DNA of 40,278 nucleotides from Lachnospiraceae bacterium (GCA_017623815.1 JAGAOK010000011.1:1-40278); one strand, 5' to 3'. Counted from the stretch's first letter, positions 17,261 through 27,775 are shown. The notes: generated by a model from the letters alone, not told the origin. Translations and numbers: made by a program.

Positions 17261-19170
17261 CTTTTTCCTCTCTGCTTGGTTGGTTTTTTATTACTTCTGT
17301 TTCCTGTTTTTTTCTGCACAGGCTTTGCGGATTTCCCCCCGCCTGCGCGCGGCCGTCTCTCCTGCTTTGGTGCAAGTTTGCGCGGCGGAATCAGACAGTG
17401 TTTGTCAAATCCGATCAGGTCCTCTCTTTTTGCCTTTATCAGCGCTTCCTTGACAAGATCATAGTTTTCCGGATTTTTATACTGGATCAGCGCGCGCTGC
17501 ATCGCCTTTTCATGCGGATTTTTCACGACATACACCTTGGACATATCACGCGGATCGATTCCGGTGTAATACATCACCGTAGACATCGTGGACGGTGTCG
17601 GATAAAAATCCTGAACCTGCTGTGGCATATATCCCAGATCGCGTATGTATTCCGCAAGTTCAACCGCTTCCTTGAGCGTAGAGCCCGGATGGGACGACAT
17701 CAGATACGGAACCACATACTGATCCATCTTAAATTTCTTGTTTTTCTGTTCGTATTTCTTTAAAAAGGTCTCAAATACCTTGTTTTCCGGTTTTCCCATG
17801 CGGCGAAGAACCGGATCGCAAATGTGTTCCGGTGCCACTTTCAGCTGTCCGCTGACATGGAACTGAATCAGTTCATCAAAAAAGGTCTCATCTTTATCTG
17901 CCAGAAGGTAGTCAAACCGGATTCCCGACCGGATAAACACCTTTTTTACTTTTGGTAACTTGCGAAGTTTCCGCAAAAGTGCCACATAATCCGAATGATC
18001 CGCGACCATATTTTTACACGGTCTTGGAAACAGACACTGCTTTTCCTTGCAAACACCGCATTTGAGCTGTTTCTGACAGGATGGACTTCTAAAATTGGCC
18101 GTCGGACCTCCGACATCGTGAATGTATCCTTTAAATTCCGGATCCTGTGTCATTCGTTTTGCTTCCCTGAGGATTGACTCATGGCTTCTGGTCTGCACAA
18201 TACGCCCCTGATGGAAGGTCAGGGCACAAAAACTGCAACCGCCAAAGCATCCGCGGTTACTGACCAGTGAAAACTGTATCTCTTTGGTTGCCGGAACGCC
18301 GCCGAGGGCATCATAAGACGGATGCGCGCGGCCCGTATAAGGAAGGTCATAAATGCGGTCCATCTCCTGCTGCGTAAGCGGCTTTTGCGGTGGATTCTGC
18401 ACGACATACACATCGTGCGGATATTCTTCTACCAGCATACGACCCGTGTAGGGATCGGTATTGTCATATTGTATTTTAAAGCTTTTGGCATATTCTTCTT
18501 TGTCTGCGCTCATCGCCTCGTAAGACGGAAGACGGATTTCATCATAACAGGCATCCAGAGAACGCGCCTTAAACACGGTTCCTTTGATAAAGGTAATGTC
18601 ACTGACCGGCATTCCTCCTGCCAGTGCATCCGCAATTTCCACAATGGAACGTTCTCCCATACCGTAGGAAATCAGATCCGCACCGCTGTCAAGAAGTACC
18701 GAGCGTTTAAATTTATCGGACCAGTAATCGTAATGGGCGAGTCTACGCAGACTTGCTTCAATACCGCCGAGAATGATCGGTACATCCTTGTAGGTTCTGC
18801 GTATCAGATTTCCGTATACGATGGTCGCATGATCCGGTCGTTTTCCGACTTTTCCGCCCGGGGTATAAGCATCGGTCGGGCGTTTTTTCTTTGATACAAA
18901 ATAATGGTTTACCATGGAATCCATATTTCCGCCGGAAACCAGAAACGCCAGCCTCGGCTTTCCGAGCTGTGTAATGCTCTCATCCTTCTTCCAGTCCGGC
19001 TGTGACAAAATTCCGACGGTATATCCATGCGCCTGAAGGACACGGGATATAATCGCCGGGCCGAACGACGGGTGATCAACATACGCATCGCCGATTACGT
19101 AAACAAAATCCAGCTGCTCTATATTCATTTGTTTCATATCCGATTTGGAGATCGGTAAAAACGGGGTCAT
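17257..19170 (-). CDS. YgiQ-family radical SAM protein
   Basis: 637 residues, a typical YgiQ length. The family has an N-terminal UPF0313-type domain and a radical SAM core; [16 protein letters not shown] at about residues 307-322 gives the CxxxCxxC 4Fe-4S motif. Extra cysteines in [15 protein letters not shown] (about 385-400) may bind a second metal site. The C-terminal 50 residues are basic and low-complexity. The biochemical function of YgiQ proteins is not established. GGGAGG precedes ATG 19170, directly after the rsuA-like stop. Confidence 0.94.
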   Translation of the reverse strand: MTPFLPISKSDMKQMNIEQLDFVYVIGDAYVDHPSFGPAIISRVLQAHGYTVGILSQPDWKKDESITQLGKPRLAFLVSGGNMDSMVNHYFVSKKKRPTDAYTPGGKVGKRPDHATIVYGNLIRRTYKDVPIILGGIEASLRRLAHYDYWSDKFKRSVLLDSGADLISYGMGERSIVEIADALAGGMPVSDITFIKGTVFKARSLDACYDEIRLPSYEAMSADKEEYAKSFKIQYDNTDPYTGRMLVEEYPHDVYVVQNPPQKPLTQQEMDRIYDLPYTGRAHPSYDALGGVPATKEIQFSLVSNRGCFGGCSFCALTFHQGRIVQTRSHESILREAKRMTQDPEFKGYIHDVGGPTANFRSPSCQKQLKCGVCKEKQCLFPRPCKNMVADHSDYVALLRKLRKLPKVKKVFIRSGIRFDYLLADKDETFFDELIQFHVSGQLKVAPEHICDPVLRRMGKPENKVFETFLKKYEQKNKKFKMDQYVVPYLMSSHPGSTLKEAVELAEYIRDLGYMPQQVQDFYPTPSTMSTVMYYTGIDPRDMSKVYVVKNPHEKAMQRALIQYKNPENYDLVKEALIKAKREDLIGFDKHCLIPPRKLAPKQERRPRAGGGKSAKPVQKKTGNRSNKKPTKQRGKR

Positions 19171-19171
19171 C

Positions 19172-19888
19172 TTATTTTCCTCCCGAGGTTAATCTGTCAT
19201 ATTCTTCCTGCGTCAAAGACCTGTACTGTCCTTTTTCAAGGGTTTCATCCAAAACCACGTCTCCTATGGACATCCGCTTTAAATAAGTGACGGTAACGCC
19301 CATTTTGGCCATCATACGCTTTACCTGATGATAACGCCCCTCACAGATTGTAAGGTGTCCGGTCACGCTGCGCGCCGTCTCATCACAGGTCACAATTTCC
19401 AATACGGCCGGCGCGGTCGGTTTCTCATCTCCGATGTCGATTCCCTCTGCAATCTGCTCTTTTGCATCCGCAAGCAGGATTCCCTCTGCCTCAAAGTAAT
19501 AGGTCTTATCCACATGCTTACGCGGGCTCATCAGATTGTGTGCAAACATTCCGTCATCGGTAAGCAGTAAAAGTCCTTCCGTGTCTTTGTCCAGACGTCC
19601 GACCGGAAACAGTTTTTTGCGGTCTTTTTCCGGAAAATAGTCAAGCACGGTCTTGCCGGCGTCTTTGGTCGCGCAGACACAGCCTGCAGGCTTATGCATC
19701 ATAATATATTGCGCCTTTGCAGCTCCCACCGGTTCTGAGCGGTAACAGATATCATCCGAGTCTTTGACCGCCATCCCCGGATCTGTTACAATCTGTGCAT
19801 TTACCGTTACCAGTTTTTTGCGTATGGCATTTTTCACTTCACTTCGTGTTCCGATTCCGGCGTCCGCCAGAAATTTATCCAGTCGCAT
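19172..19888 (-). CDS. RsuA/RluB/E/F-family 16S/23S rRNA pseudouridine synthase
   Basis: 238 residues, with an N-terminal S4 RNA-binding domain ([20 protein letters not shown]) and an RsuA-type catalytic core with [20 protein letters not shown]; Asp100 is the predicted catalytic residue. [16 protein letters not shown] is the C-terminal family motif. Length and motifs fit RsuA (16S U516) best, but RluB-type targets are not excluded. It is the first gene of the run down to recU. ACAGGAG precedes ATG 19888. Confidence 0.92.
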   Translation of the reverse strand: MRLDKFLADAGIGTRSEVKNAIRKKLVTVNAQIVTDPGMAVKDSDDICYRSEPVGAAKAQYIMMHKPAGCVCATKDAGKTVLDYFPEKDRKKLFPVGRLDKDTEGLLLLTDDGMFAHNLMSPRKHVDKTYYFEAEGILLADAKEQIAEGIDIGDEKPTAPAVLEIVTCDETARSVTGHLTICEGRYHQVKRMMAKMGVTVTYLKRMSIGDVVLDETLEKGQYRSLTQEEYDRLTSGGK

Positions 19889-19979
19889 CGGTTACTCCTG
19901 TCTATTTTTTTGAATAATCTCTTCTTTCCGAAAATACTATCTTAGTATACACTATTTCCCTTTGTTTATGGAGTTATTT
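19889..19979. promoter_or_regulatory. Divergent promoter region between rsuA-like and ylbJ-like genes
   Basis: This 91 bp gap must hold the leftward promoter for the rsuA-to-recU operon and the rightward one for the ylbJ-like gene. An AT-rich core around 19933-19952 contains TATACT on the minus strand. On the plus strand TTGAAT is followed after 17 bases by AATACT. Neither pair is strong enough for a firm assignment. Confidence 0.4.
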
Positions 19980-20942
19980 ATGAAAAAATTAAGAAAATTT
20001 GTGCTAAAAAACATATTCTTGACCGCTTTCTTTCTGCTTGTATGCATCTGTTTTCTTTTTCATGCAAAAAAAACATCTGAATTTGCCTATATCGGTTTAA
20101 ACACCTGGTTTGAACAGATGATTATCTCTCTCTTTCCCTTCATGGTGTTTATGAACCTGCTTCTTCGTACGGGGCTGTCTGTCACCTTTATCCGTCCGTT
20201 CTATGTTCTTTTGCGCCCGCTGTTTCGAAATACTCCGGATGCGGTTTTTGTCATCTTTTTCGGTTTTCTGTGCGGATTTCCTCTCGGCTGCAAAAGCGTC
20301 TGTTCTTTTTATAAACAGGGACGTATCTCAAAAAACAACGCCGAATATCTTTTGTGTTTTGCCAACAATATAGGGCCTGCGTATATGACAGGATTTTTCC
20401 TAAGTGTCATCCATCCTCCGCACTCTGCCTTAGCGGCCGCCTTTTTTCTCTATGGCATCCCTCTTTTGTACGGGCTCTTTCTTCGCTACACCTTATACAG
20501 AAAATCACTGGACGAAGAATACGCTTCCTGCATCCGCCAAAATCAAACACCTGCCACGCACTCTCTGCTTTCCGCGCTTCCGGATGCGGTCAATGATGCG
20601 CTTTCGCAGATTGCCATGCTCGGCGGATATATGATTGTTTTTAACGCGCTGCGCATTGTTCCGCATCTGCTGCTTTCCGACAATCGCATATGTTACATCC
20701 TCTCTCAGAGTCTTCTGGAAATTTCAGGAGGTCTGCTTTGCGTCGACAGCTTATTACCGGAAGGAATCCTGCAAACGCTCGCCGTCTATGCCGTGTTTGC
20801 CTTCAACGGTCTGTGCTGCCATTTTCAATCCTTTTCGCTGATGGTGCCCCTGCAGCTTTCCGGCAAAAAATATATGCTGCATAAGACCATCCTATGCAGC
20901 ATAACTGTTATCTTTGTATGGTTGTATGAAATGCTTAAATAA
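19980..20942 (+). CDS. ylbJ: YlbJ-like sporulation/nucleoside-recognition membrane protein
   Basis: 320 residues from ATG 19980, chosen because GGAG (19970-19973) lies 6 bases upstream; an in-frame TTG at 19962 is less likely. About eight hydrophobic segments. The signature GFPLGCKSVCSFYKQGRIS followed by NNIGPAYMTGFFL matches the YlbJ/SpoIIM-type nucleoside recognition (Gate) family. B. subtilis YlbJ is an integral membrane protein needed for spore cortex formation. The gene lies beside coaD and rsmD, as ylbJ does in Firmicutes. It is on the opposite strand to its neighbours and converges on them. Confidence 0.82.
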   Translation: MKKLRKFVLKNIFLTAFFLLVCICFLFHAKKTSEFAYIGLNTWFEQMIISLFPFMVFMNLLLRTGLSVTFIRPFYVLLRPLFRNTPDAVFVIFFGFLCGFPLGCKSVCSFYKQGRISKNNAEYLLCFANNIGPAYMTGFFLSVIHPPHSALAAAFFLYGIPLLYGLFLRYTLYRKSLDEEYASCIRQNQTPATHSLLSALPDAVNDALSQIAMLGGYMIVFNALRIVPHLLLSDNRICYILSQSLLEISGGLLCVDSLLPEGILQTLAVYAVFAFNGLCCHFQSFSLMVPLQLSGKKYMLHKTILCSITVIFVWLYEMLK

Positions 20943-21561
20943 CATCAAGTCCTTCTGTCTTTGATGCGTCTTCTGTCTGCGGCATAACGGTTCTTGTCTC
21001 AGACTCCACAGCTGCCATCTCCTCTACCGGATAGAGCTGTGCGCGGTTTTCCTGAATAATGGTAATCATCTCATTTAACTGGGTAATGAGTTTTTCATAA
21101 TTTACCGCAGCAATATCAATGGAGTGAGTCAGAATGTCTTCCATTCCGCCGAGGTTGGCATCGGTATATCCGATCGCTGCCGCACGCATCTCATTTGCCT
21201 CAATGGTAGCGCGATCTAAAATCTCCTGCGCGCGTACCGTTGCAAGCTCCACAATCTCCTGTGCCTGTGCATGTGCCTGCTGCATGATCTCATGCTCGCT
21301 GACAAGTTCATTGGTATGAACCGCCGCTTCATTGATCAGTGCCTCTGCTTTGGCTCTTGCATCGTTTAAGATTGCTTCTTTATTGCTGATAATCTTCTGG
21401 TAACGTTTGATTTCATCCGGTGTTTTCATACGAAGATCACGGATCAGTTCCTGAATCTCATCTTTGTTTACTTTAATATAGGTGGATGATAAGGATACAT
21501 ATTTACATCCTTCAATATAATCATCAATCTCATCGATTAACTGTTCAATCTTCGTACTCAT
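20935..21561 (-). CDS. DivIVA-like / V-ATPase subunit H-like coiled-coil protein
   Basis: 208 residues, almost all helical. Residues about 60-140 are an Ala/Glu-rich coiled coil with 11-residue periodicity (ARAKAEALINEA, AQAQEIVELATVRAQEIL). This resembles DivIVA-type scaffold proteins and stalk subunits of rotary ATPases, which is why such proteins are often named ATPase in databases. No ATP-binding motif is present. Position after coaD and before ylbJ suggests a role in envelope or cell-pole organisation; that is inference. Its stop overlaps the ylbJ-like stop on the other strand. Confidence 0.8.
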   Translation of the reverse strand: MSTKIEQLIDEIDDYIEGCKYVSLSSTYIKVNKDEIQELIRDLRMKTPDEIKRYQKIISNKEAILNDARAKAEALINEAAVHTNELVSEHEIMQQAHAQAQEIVELATVRAQEILDRATIEANEMRAAAIGYTDANLGGMEDILTHSIDIAAVNYEKLITQLNEMITIIQENRAQLYPVEEMAAVESETRTVMPQTEDASKTEGLDVI

Positions 21562-21588
21562 CTTACATTTCTCCTTTGATTTTATCTG

Positions 21589-22077
21589 TTATCGTTTGAT
21601 ACCATATTTGTCATATACAAGCCCCGCTACAAACTTCGGAACACACTCGGAAATATCACCGCCGAAGCTGGCAATCTCTTTTACCGTAGATGAACTGAGG
21701 TACGCATATTCCAAAGAAGTCGTAAGGAACATCGTATCTAAGACATCTCCCGATAATTTACGGTTTGTCTGGGCAATTTGAAGTTCATATTCAAAGTCGG
21801 TGATTGCACGCAAGCCACGTACCACCACATGTATCTTCTTTTCTTTTGCATAATCAATCAAAAGTCCGCTGAAACTCTCAACCTTAACATTTGGCAGATC
21901 TTTTGTCGCTTCTTTCAATATATTAACACGTTCTTCCACAGAAAACAATGCAGATTTATTGACATTATTAAGTACACTGACCGTCAGTTCGTCAAATATC
22001 GATGCAGATCTGCGGATGACATCAAGATGTCCGCATGTCATTGGGTCAAAACTTCCCGGATAAATAGCTTTACTCAT
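21589..22077 (-). CDS. coaD: Phosphopantetheine adenylyltransferase
   Basis: 162 residues. CoaD adenylates 4'-phosphopantetheine to dephospho-CoA, the fourth step from pantothenate to coenzyme A. It starts [20 protein letters not shown], with the nucleotidyltransferase GH motif, and has [18 protein letters not shown], the family ISST-type loop. Normal length. Its ATG overlaps the rsmD stop by 4 bp, the widespread rsmD-coaD arrangement. Confidence 0.97.
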   Translation of the reverse strand: MSKAIYPGSFDPMTCGHLDVIRRSASIFDELTVSVLNNVNKSALFSVEERVNILKEATKDLPNVKVESFSGLLIDYAKEKKIHVVVRGLRAITDFEYELQIAQTNRKLSGDVLDTMFLTTSLEYAYLSSSTVKEIASFGGDISECVPKFVAGLVYDKYGIKR

Positions 22078-22631
22078 CTTACACTCCTTTGAACAAAAAC
22101 ATGTTTGTTCGTTTTATATTTTTTCTCTTTCAAAAGGTCATATCCTAAGTCCTCAAGATAAGAAATATCTGTCTCAAGGGACGCCTCAAAGATAATCAGG
22201 GTATCTTCCGTAATCAAATTCGAAACCGTCAGATATTCCAGAACTCTGCGCTCTAATTCCTGATCGTATGGAGGATCCATGAAAATCACATCAAACTGAT
22301 ATTTGTACTCCAACGACTGGAGCGAAACGAACACATCCTGTTTGCATAATACCGTCTTTGGTTTAAATTTTGTATGCGCCAGATTATCCTCTATACAGAC
22401 TTGCGCGTTTTTGTCATTTTCCACAAAAACGGCAAAGGTCGCTCCGCGGCTGAGTGCCTCGATTCCGATGCCGCCGCTCCCTGCAAAAAGATCAAGAAAT
22501 ACACATCCCGGAATCTCTCCCTGAATCATATTGAAAAGTGTCTCTTTTACTCTGTCTGTCGTCGGTCTCGTATGGTCACCGAGCGGTGCTTTTAACTGAA
22601 GGCTTCTCGCCGTACCTGCGATCACTCGCAT
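22074..22631 (-). CDS. rsmD: 16S rRNA (guanine966-N2)-methyltransferase
   Basis: 185 residues. SAM-dependent methyltransferase of the RsmD family, which modifies G966 of 16S rRNA. Motifs: [15 protein letters not shown] at the start, [15 protein letters not shown], the SAM-binding [20 protein letters not shown] and the catalytic DPPY (FMDPPYDQ). It follows the topoisomerase A gene by 11 bp and overlaps coaD by 4 bp. Confidence 0.96.
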   Translation of the reverse strand: MRVIAGTARSLQLKAPLGDHTRPTTDRVKETLFNMIQGEIPGCVFLDLFAGSGGIGIEALSRGATFAVFVENDKNAQVCIEDNLAHTKFKPKTVLCKQDVFVSLQSLEYKYQFDVIFMDPPYDQELERRVLEYLTVSNLITEDTLIIFEASLETDISYLEDLGYDLLKEKKYKTNKHVFVQRSVR

Positions 22632-22642
22632 AATCTTCCCTC

Positions 22643-24880
22643 CTACGCTCTTACCTTTACACCTTTTCCGTCTCGTTTTCCGAGCTTAATCTTGTTAAGT
22701 TCGAGCATTTTATCTTTGTATTCAATCGTCTGTTCCACAGCATTCTGTGTATAGTAAACATCGGTCACTTTGTCTTTTGCGCCGAGTTTCATACCGCGTA
22801 CTCCGATTGCTGCCTTTTTCTTTTCCGGAATCTCTTCAAGCGGGAATCTTAAAAAATACCCTTCTGCAGAGCGAAGCACAATATTGCGCTGTTCTTTTAG
22901 TATTTCCACGCTGATTACTTCATCATCATCCTGAAGCTTGGTCGCCGCAACGCTTCTTTTACTCACATCGAACTCTCCGCCGTCCACAATCTTCATCATG
23001 GAATCCCTCGTTACAAAGACGATGCGGTAAAGGTTAAGTTCTGACTGGCTGGCCACACAGACAATTTCTTCCTCTGCCGTGTTGTAGTTGCTGACATTAT
23101 CAATCGGAACTCCTTTGTCACGGAATTTTCCAAACGGAAGATCCGAAACCTTAATGGTATGAAGCTGCCCCTTGTTGGTAAACACACAGATTTTTCCGGT
23201 GTTTTTACATACAAAGGCATATTTATTCTCAGAAAGTGCTGCTTCTTTATTTCTTTCATAGGTCGCCATATCCACACATCGGGCATAACCGAACTTGTCC
23301 ATCATAAAGAAGACATCCATCTCTTCCATCTTCTTTTCCACAAAAACAGCCTGCTCTGTATTTTCAATGACTGTACGACGTTTTCTGCCGTATTCTTTCT
23401 TGATATCATCCAGCTCGTTGATGATAACCTGTGTCATGGAATCCCTGCTTGCAAGGATATCCTCGTAGCGATAGATATTCGCCATGGTTTCGTCGTGCTC
23501 TTTGATCAGGGCCTCAATTTCAAGACCGATTAATTTGTACAGACGCATCTCAAGGATGGCGTTTGCCTGACGTTCGGTAAAGCGAAGCTGTTCTGCCATG
23601 ATACGGGATTCTTTGTATTTAAACTTAATGCCCTCGGTTTCACCCTCCATCAGGCATTTTTTTGCCATAGCTCTGTCTTTGGATCCGCGCAGGATTTCAA
23701 TAATCAGGTCAATGACATTGCATGCTTTGATAAGACCTTCCTGTACCTCACGGCGTTCCATTTCTTTATCCAGAAGGGTTTTGTATTTACGTGTGGTCAC
23801 TTCATACTGGAATTTGGTGAAATGCTCCAAAACACCGCGAAGTCCGAGTGTTTCCGGACGACCGTCCGCGACTGCGAGCATATTGACACCGAAGGTATCT
23901 TCCAGTTTGGTCTTTTTGTATAAAAGATTGATAAAATTATCGACATCCGCATCCTTACGGAGCTCAATCACAATACGGATTCCTTCTTTCGAGGACTGGT
24001 TTGTGATGTCAACAATGTCGTTTGTCAGTTTTTTCTCTGCAAGTGCCGCCACATCAAAAAGGAATTTTGAAATGTTGGCACCAATCATGGTATACGGAAT
24101 TTCCGTAATGACCACATTGGTCTTTCCGGCCTTTCCTTTTTCTTTTACCACGGTTCCGCGAAGCCTGAGTTTTCCTGTTCCGGATTCATAGATTTCCTGC
24201 AGATCGTCCTGATTGCAGACAATACCGCCGGTCGGGAAATCCGGTCCTTTGATATATTTCATAAGCGCACGTGTCGTCATGGACGGGTCACGCATAAACG
24301 CCTTGGTTGCATCGATTACTTCTCCGAGATTATGCGTCGGAATGCTGGTTGCCATACCGACTGCGATACCCTCCGCGCCGTTTATAAGAAGATTCGGTAT
24401 TTTTACCGGAAGTACCACCGGCTCTTTTTCCGTCTCATCAAAGTTCGGCATAAAGTCAACGACGTCTTTATCCAAATCCTCCAAAAAAGCAGTTTGCGTA
24501 ATTTTCTGCAGTCTCGCCTCGGTATAACGCATCGCAGCAGCGCCGTCGCCTTCGATGGAACCGAAGTTACCATGTCCGTCCACAAGCGGAAGGCCTTTTT
24601 TGAAATCCTGCGCCATCACTACCAGCGCATCATAAATGGAGCTGTCGCCGTGCGGATGATATTTACCCATCGTATCGCCGACAATACGAGCACACTTACG
24701 GTAAGGCTTATCATATTTGATGCCCAGTTCCTGCATATCATATAGCGTTCTTCTCTGTACCGGCTTTAAACCGTCACGAATATCCGGAAGGGCTCTTGAA
24801 ATAATAACACTCATCGCATAATCGATATACGATTTTTCCATCACCTCGGAGTATTCGGTCTGTATGATTCTGTCTTCCAT
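22643..24880 (-). CDS. parC: Type IIA DNA topoisomerase subunit A (ParC/GyrA family)
   Basis: 745 residues. The breakage-reunion domain has the catalytic Tyr119 in AAMRYTEARL. The quinolone region YHPHGDSSIYD has Ser80 and Asp84 at the two main resistance positions, that is the wild-type state. A coiled-coil segment (about 370-470) precedes a C-terminal beta-pinwheel. I do not find the GyrA box QRRGGKG there; GKFRDKGVPI occurs instead, which favours a decatenase (topoisomerase IV type) over a supercoiling gyrase. The partner subunit B gene is 19 bp upstream. The ParC name is inferred; a second gyrA outside the window would settle it. Confidence 0.85.
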   Translation of the reverse strand: MEDRIIQTEYSEVMEKSYIDYAMSVIISRALPDIRDGLKPVQRRTLYDMQELGIKYDKPYRKCARIVGDTMGKYHPHGDSSIYDALVVMAQDFKKGLPLVDGHGNFGSIEGDGAAAMRYTEARLQKITQTAFLEDLDKDVVDFMPNFDETEKEPVVLPVKIPNLLINGAEGIAVGMATSIPTHNLGEVIDATKAFMRDPSMTTRALMKYIKGPDFPTGGIVCNQDDLQEIYESGTGKLRLRGTVVKEKGKAGKTNVVITEIPYTMIGANISKFLFDVAALAEKKLTNDIVDITNQSSKEGIRIVIELRKDADVDNFINLLYKKTKLEDTFGVNMLAVADGRPETLGLRGVLEHFTKFQYEVTTRKYKTLLDKEMERREVQEGLIKACNVIDLIIEILRGSKDRAMAKKCLMEGETEGIKFKYKESRIMAEQLRFTERQANAILEMRLYKLIGLEIEALIKEHDETMANIYRYEDILASRDSMTQVIINELDDIKKEYGRKRRTVIENTEQAVFVEKKMEEMDVFFMMDKFGYARCVDMATYERNKEAALSENKYAFVCKNTGKICVFTNKGQLHTIKVSDLPFGKFRDKGVPIDNVSNYNTAEEEIVCVASQSELNLYRIVFVTRDSMMKIVDGGEFDVSKRSVAATKLQDDDEVISVEILKEQRNIVLRSAEGYFLRFPLEEIPEKKKAAIGVRGMKLGAKDKVTDVYYTQNAVEQTIEYKDKMLELNKIKLGKRDGKGVKVRA

Positions 24881-24899
24881 TCTAACTTAACCATCCTTT

Positions 24900-26825
24900 T
24901 TAAAAATCAAGGAGCGCTTCTTCTGCATGCTCATAAATAAATGCTCTACGCGGCGGAACATCGGTTCCCATGAGTTTTTCCGTTACATGGTCCGCCATAT
25001 AGCTGTCATCAATACCGACACGCTTTAAAAATCTTGTTTCCGGGTCAAGCGTTGTCTCCCACAGCTGCTGTGCATCCATTTCTCCGAGACCTTTGTATCT
25101 TTGAAGCGTAAAGGAGCTTTTGTGCGTCTTGCGGTATTTTGCAAGCGCTTTGTCATCATATAAATATTCTTCCTTGCCTTTGGCAGGCATCGCTTTATAA
25201 AGAGGAGGCATTGCAATATACACATGTCCCTCTGTGATAAGCTCCGGCATAAAACGATAGAACAAGGTTAAAAGCAGGGTACAGATGTGTGCACCGTCGA
25301 CGTCGGCATCGGCCATGATAATAATCTTATCGTAACGCAGTTTTGAAATGTCAAAGTCATTTCCGTATCCTTCGGAGAACCCGCAGCCGAACGCATTGAT
25401 CATCGTCTTGATCTCCGCATTGGCCAGAACTTTATCAATGCTGGCTTTCTCCACGTTCAGAATCTTACCGCGGATCGGCATAATTGCCTGATACATACGG
25501 TTACGTGCCATTTTGGCCGAACCTCCCGCAGAATCTCCTTCGACGATAAAAATCTCACACTTCGACGCATCCCTCGACTCACAGTTGGCAAGTTTTCCAT
25601 TAGAATCAAACGAAAATCGCTGCTTTGTGAGCATGTTGGTTTTTGCCTTTTCTTCTGTCTTTCGGATCTTGGCAGCTTTCTCCGCACATCCGATGATATT
25701 TTTCAGTGTCTCAAGGTTACGGTCAAAGAAACGGACAATTTCATCGCCGACCACTTTGGATACCACCTTGGATGCATCCTGATTGTCGAGTTTTGTTTTG
25801 GTCTGTCCTTCAAAACGCGGATCCGGGTGTTTTAACGAAACGATAGCTGTCATACCGTTACGCACATCCGGTCCTGTAAAGTTTGCGTCTTTATCTTTTA
25901 AAATATTTAACTCTCTTGCGTAATTATTGATTACGGTCGTAAAAATCGTTTTAAATCCGGTCAGATGGGTTCCGCCTTCGGCATTGTAAATATTGTTACA
26001 AAAGCCGAGTACATTTTCCCTGAACTCATTGACATACTGAAGCGCCACTTCTACCGTGATTCCTTCGCTCTCGCCTTTTAAATAGATCACATCATGTACC
26101 GCTTCTTTTCCGCCGTTGATTTTTTTTACAAAACCAATGATTCCCTCCGGCTCATGAAACTGAACACGGTCCACTTCCTCGCCGCGTCTGTCTTCAAATA
26201 TAATGGTAAGCTCCGGATTCAGATAAGCAGTCTCATGGAGACGACTCTTAATGTCTTCGGATTTGAAGTATGTGCGGTCAAAAATGGTATCATCCGGCAA
26301 AAACTGTATTCTGGTACCGGTTTCTCTCGTTTTTCCGATGACCGGAAGAAGACCGTTTTCCAGTTCCACCACAGGATTACCGCGTTCATATTTATCTTCA
26401 TAGATTTGTCCGCCACGTTTGACCGTGACTTTCAGCCATGTGGAAAGTGCATTGACAACAGAAGATCCCACACCGTGCAGACCACCACTGGTCTTATAGG
26501 CAGAATCATTAAATTTACCACCTGCATGAAGCGTTGTAAACACCAGACGCTCGGCACTGATTCCTTTCTCGTGAAGATCCACCGGAATACCACGACCGTT
26601 ATCCTCAATGATCGCCGTTCCGTCCTTTTCCAGATATACACGGATCTCACTACAGTGTCCGGCCAAATGCTCGTCCACAGAGTTATCTACAATTTCATAA
26701 ATCAGGTGATTGAGTCCCTTGGTAGAAACACTACCGATATACATACCCGGTCTTACACGAACTGCTTCGAGTCCCTCTAAGACCGTAATACTGCCTGCAT
26801 TATAGTTTTCTGCCGCTTTCGACAT
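24900..26825 (-). CDS. parE: Type IIA DNA topoisomerase subunit B (ParE/GyrB family)
   Basis: 641 residues. N-terminal GHKL ATPase with VDNSVDEHLAGHC, EDNGRGIPV and SGGLHGVGSSVVNALS, a transducer domain, then the TOPRIM segment with EGDSAGGSAK, PIRGKILNVEKA and DADVDGAHICTLLL, and the C-terminal QRYKGLGEMDAQQLWETT. It provides ATP hydrolysis and Mg binding for strand passage together with the subunit A gene downstream. ParE and GyrB are hard to separate by motif. GAGGT precedes ATG 26825. Confidence 0.87.
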   Translation of the reverse strand: MSKAAENYNAGSITVLEGLEAVRVRPGMYIGSVSTKGLNHLIYEIVDNSVDEHLAGHCSEIRVYLEKDGTAIIEDNGRGIPVDLHEKGISAERLVFTTLHAGGKFNDSAYKTSGGLHGVGSSVVNALSTWLKVTVKRGGQIYEDKYERGNPVVELENGLLPVIGKTRETGTRIQFLPDDTIFDRTYFKSEDIKSRLHETAYLNPELTIIFEDRRGEEVDRVQFHEPEGIIGFVKKINGGKEAVHDVIYLKGESEGITVEVALQYVNEFRENVLGFCNNIYNAEGGTHLTGFKTIFTTVINNYARELNILKDKDANFTGPDVRNGMTAIVSLKHPDPRFEGQTKTKLDNQDASKVVSKVVGDEIVRFFDRNLETLKNIIGCAEKAAKIRKTEEKAKTNMLTKQRFSFDSNGKLANCESRDASKCEIFIVEGDSAGGSAKMARNRMYQAIMPIRGKILNVEKASIDKVLANAEIKTMINAFGCGFSEGYGNDFDISKLRYDKIIIMADADVDGAHICTLLLTLFYRFMPELITEGHVYIAMPPLYKAMPAKGKEEYLYDDKALAKYRKTHKSSFTLQRYKGLGEMDAQQLWETTLDPETRFLKRVGIDDSYMADHVTEKLMGTDVPPRRAFIYEHAEEALLDF

Positions 26826-26844
26826 GTCACTTTACCTCTTTCGA

Positions 26845-27735
26845 TTATTTCGTTTCGTCTAATTTCTGTGTTACTGCCATTCCGAGTGCTCCCGGTCCGA
26901 TATGACAGGAAATGCTTAAAGAAAGCGGTTCTACATAGCGGATTTCAATGCCCGGAAATTCTTTTTCCATATCTGCCTTCGCCTGCAGCGCCACATCCTC
27001 ATTTTTCGTGTATGCAATCTGTAAAAATACACGCTCTTTTGTCTGTTCATCCCATCCGCCGAATCTCGTCTCAATATCCTTGCGGATTGCCTGAAGCATC
27101 ATACTCTTTCCCTGTGCAGACGTGCGTGCTTTTGCATACGCATCGAGCTTCTCTCCCTGAATCTGCAATACCGGTTTTAACTTAAGAAGCGTACCGATCG
27201 CTGCCGCAGCCGGTGTGATACGTCCGCCTTTCTTTAAGTAATAAAGTGTATCCAGCATGATATATATGGAACTGTTAAACTTATCGCTTTCCAGTATTTC
27301 TTTGATTTTGGCTCCGTCATACCCTTTCCCCGCAAGGGCAAGCGCATCATATACCGATGATTTCTGTGTCACGGAAATCCTCTGGTTGTTTACCACATGG
27401 ACCTTCCCCTCAAAAGCCTCCTCCTGTGCGAGCATGGTCGCCGTCTGACAGGAACCGGAAAGCCCGCTTGACATCGGAATATAAACAACTTCATCGTATT
27501 CTTTTAATTCTTCTTTATACATAGCAATCACGGATTCCGGCGATGGCTGGGACGTTGAAACATCCGCTTCTTTCTCCAGAAATTCATAAAACTGCTCCTG
27601 GTTTAAAGTAATCCCTTCATAATAGGTTTCCCCGTCAATCATAAACGGCATAGGAAGCACTTTTATTCCGCTGCTTTTCGCTTCTTCCTGCGATATTCCG
27701 CTGTTACTATCCGTTACTATTCCAATTTTTTTCAA
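26845..27735 (-). CDS. DegV family fatty-acid-binding protein (TTG start)
   Basis: 296 residues. DegV (FakB-like) proteins bind a fatty acid and present it to a FakA kinase. It starts KKIGIVTDSNSGISQEEAK, then FYEFLEKEADVSTSQPSPES (typical TSQPS motif), YIPMSSGLSGSCQTA and YYLKKGGRITPAAAAIGTLL. I place the start at TTG 27735 because GGAGG (27743-27747) lies 7 bases upstream. A longer in-frame reading to 27762 would include the ribosome site. The kinase-like partner yloV is two genes upstream, which supports a fatty-acid activation role. Confidence 0.9.
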   Translation of the reverse strand: MKKIGIVTDSNSGISQEEAKSSGIKVLPMPFMIDGETYYEGITLNQEQFYEFLEKEADVSTSQPSPESVIAMYKEELKEYDEVVYIPMSSGLSGSCQTATMLAQEEAFEGKVHVVNNQRISVTQKSSVYDALALAGKGYDGAKIKEILESDKFNSSIYIMLDTLYYLKKGGRITPAAAAIGTLLKLKPVLQIQGEKLDAYAKARTSAQGKSMMLQAIRKDIETRFGGWDEQTKERVFLQIAYTKNEDVALQAKADMEKEFPGIEIRYVEPLSLSISCHIGPGALGMAVTQKLDETK

Positions 27736-27775
27736 GTCTATTCCTCCAGACACAAAAAACAACTCTCTTTCCGCC

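Noticed and set aside
26094-26780. 228-codon plus-strand frame over the topoisomerase B gene
   Set aside because: Antisense to the conserved ATPase domain; no recognisable motif.
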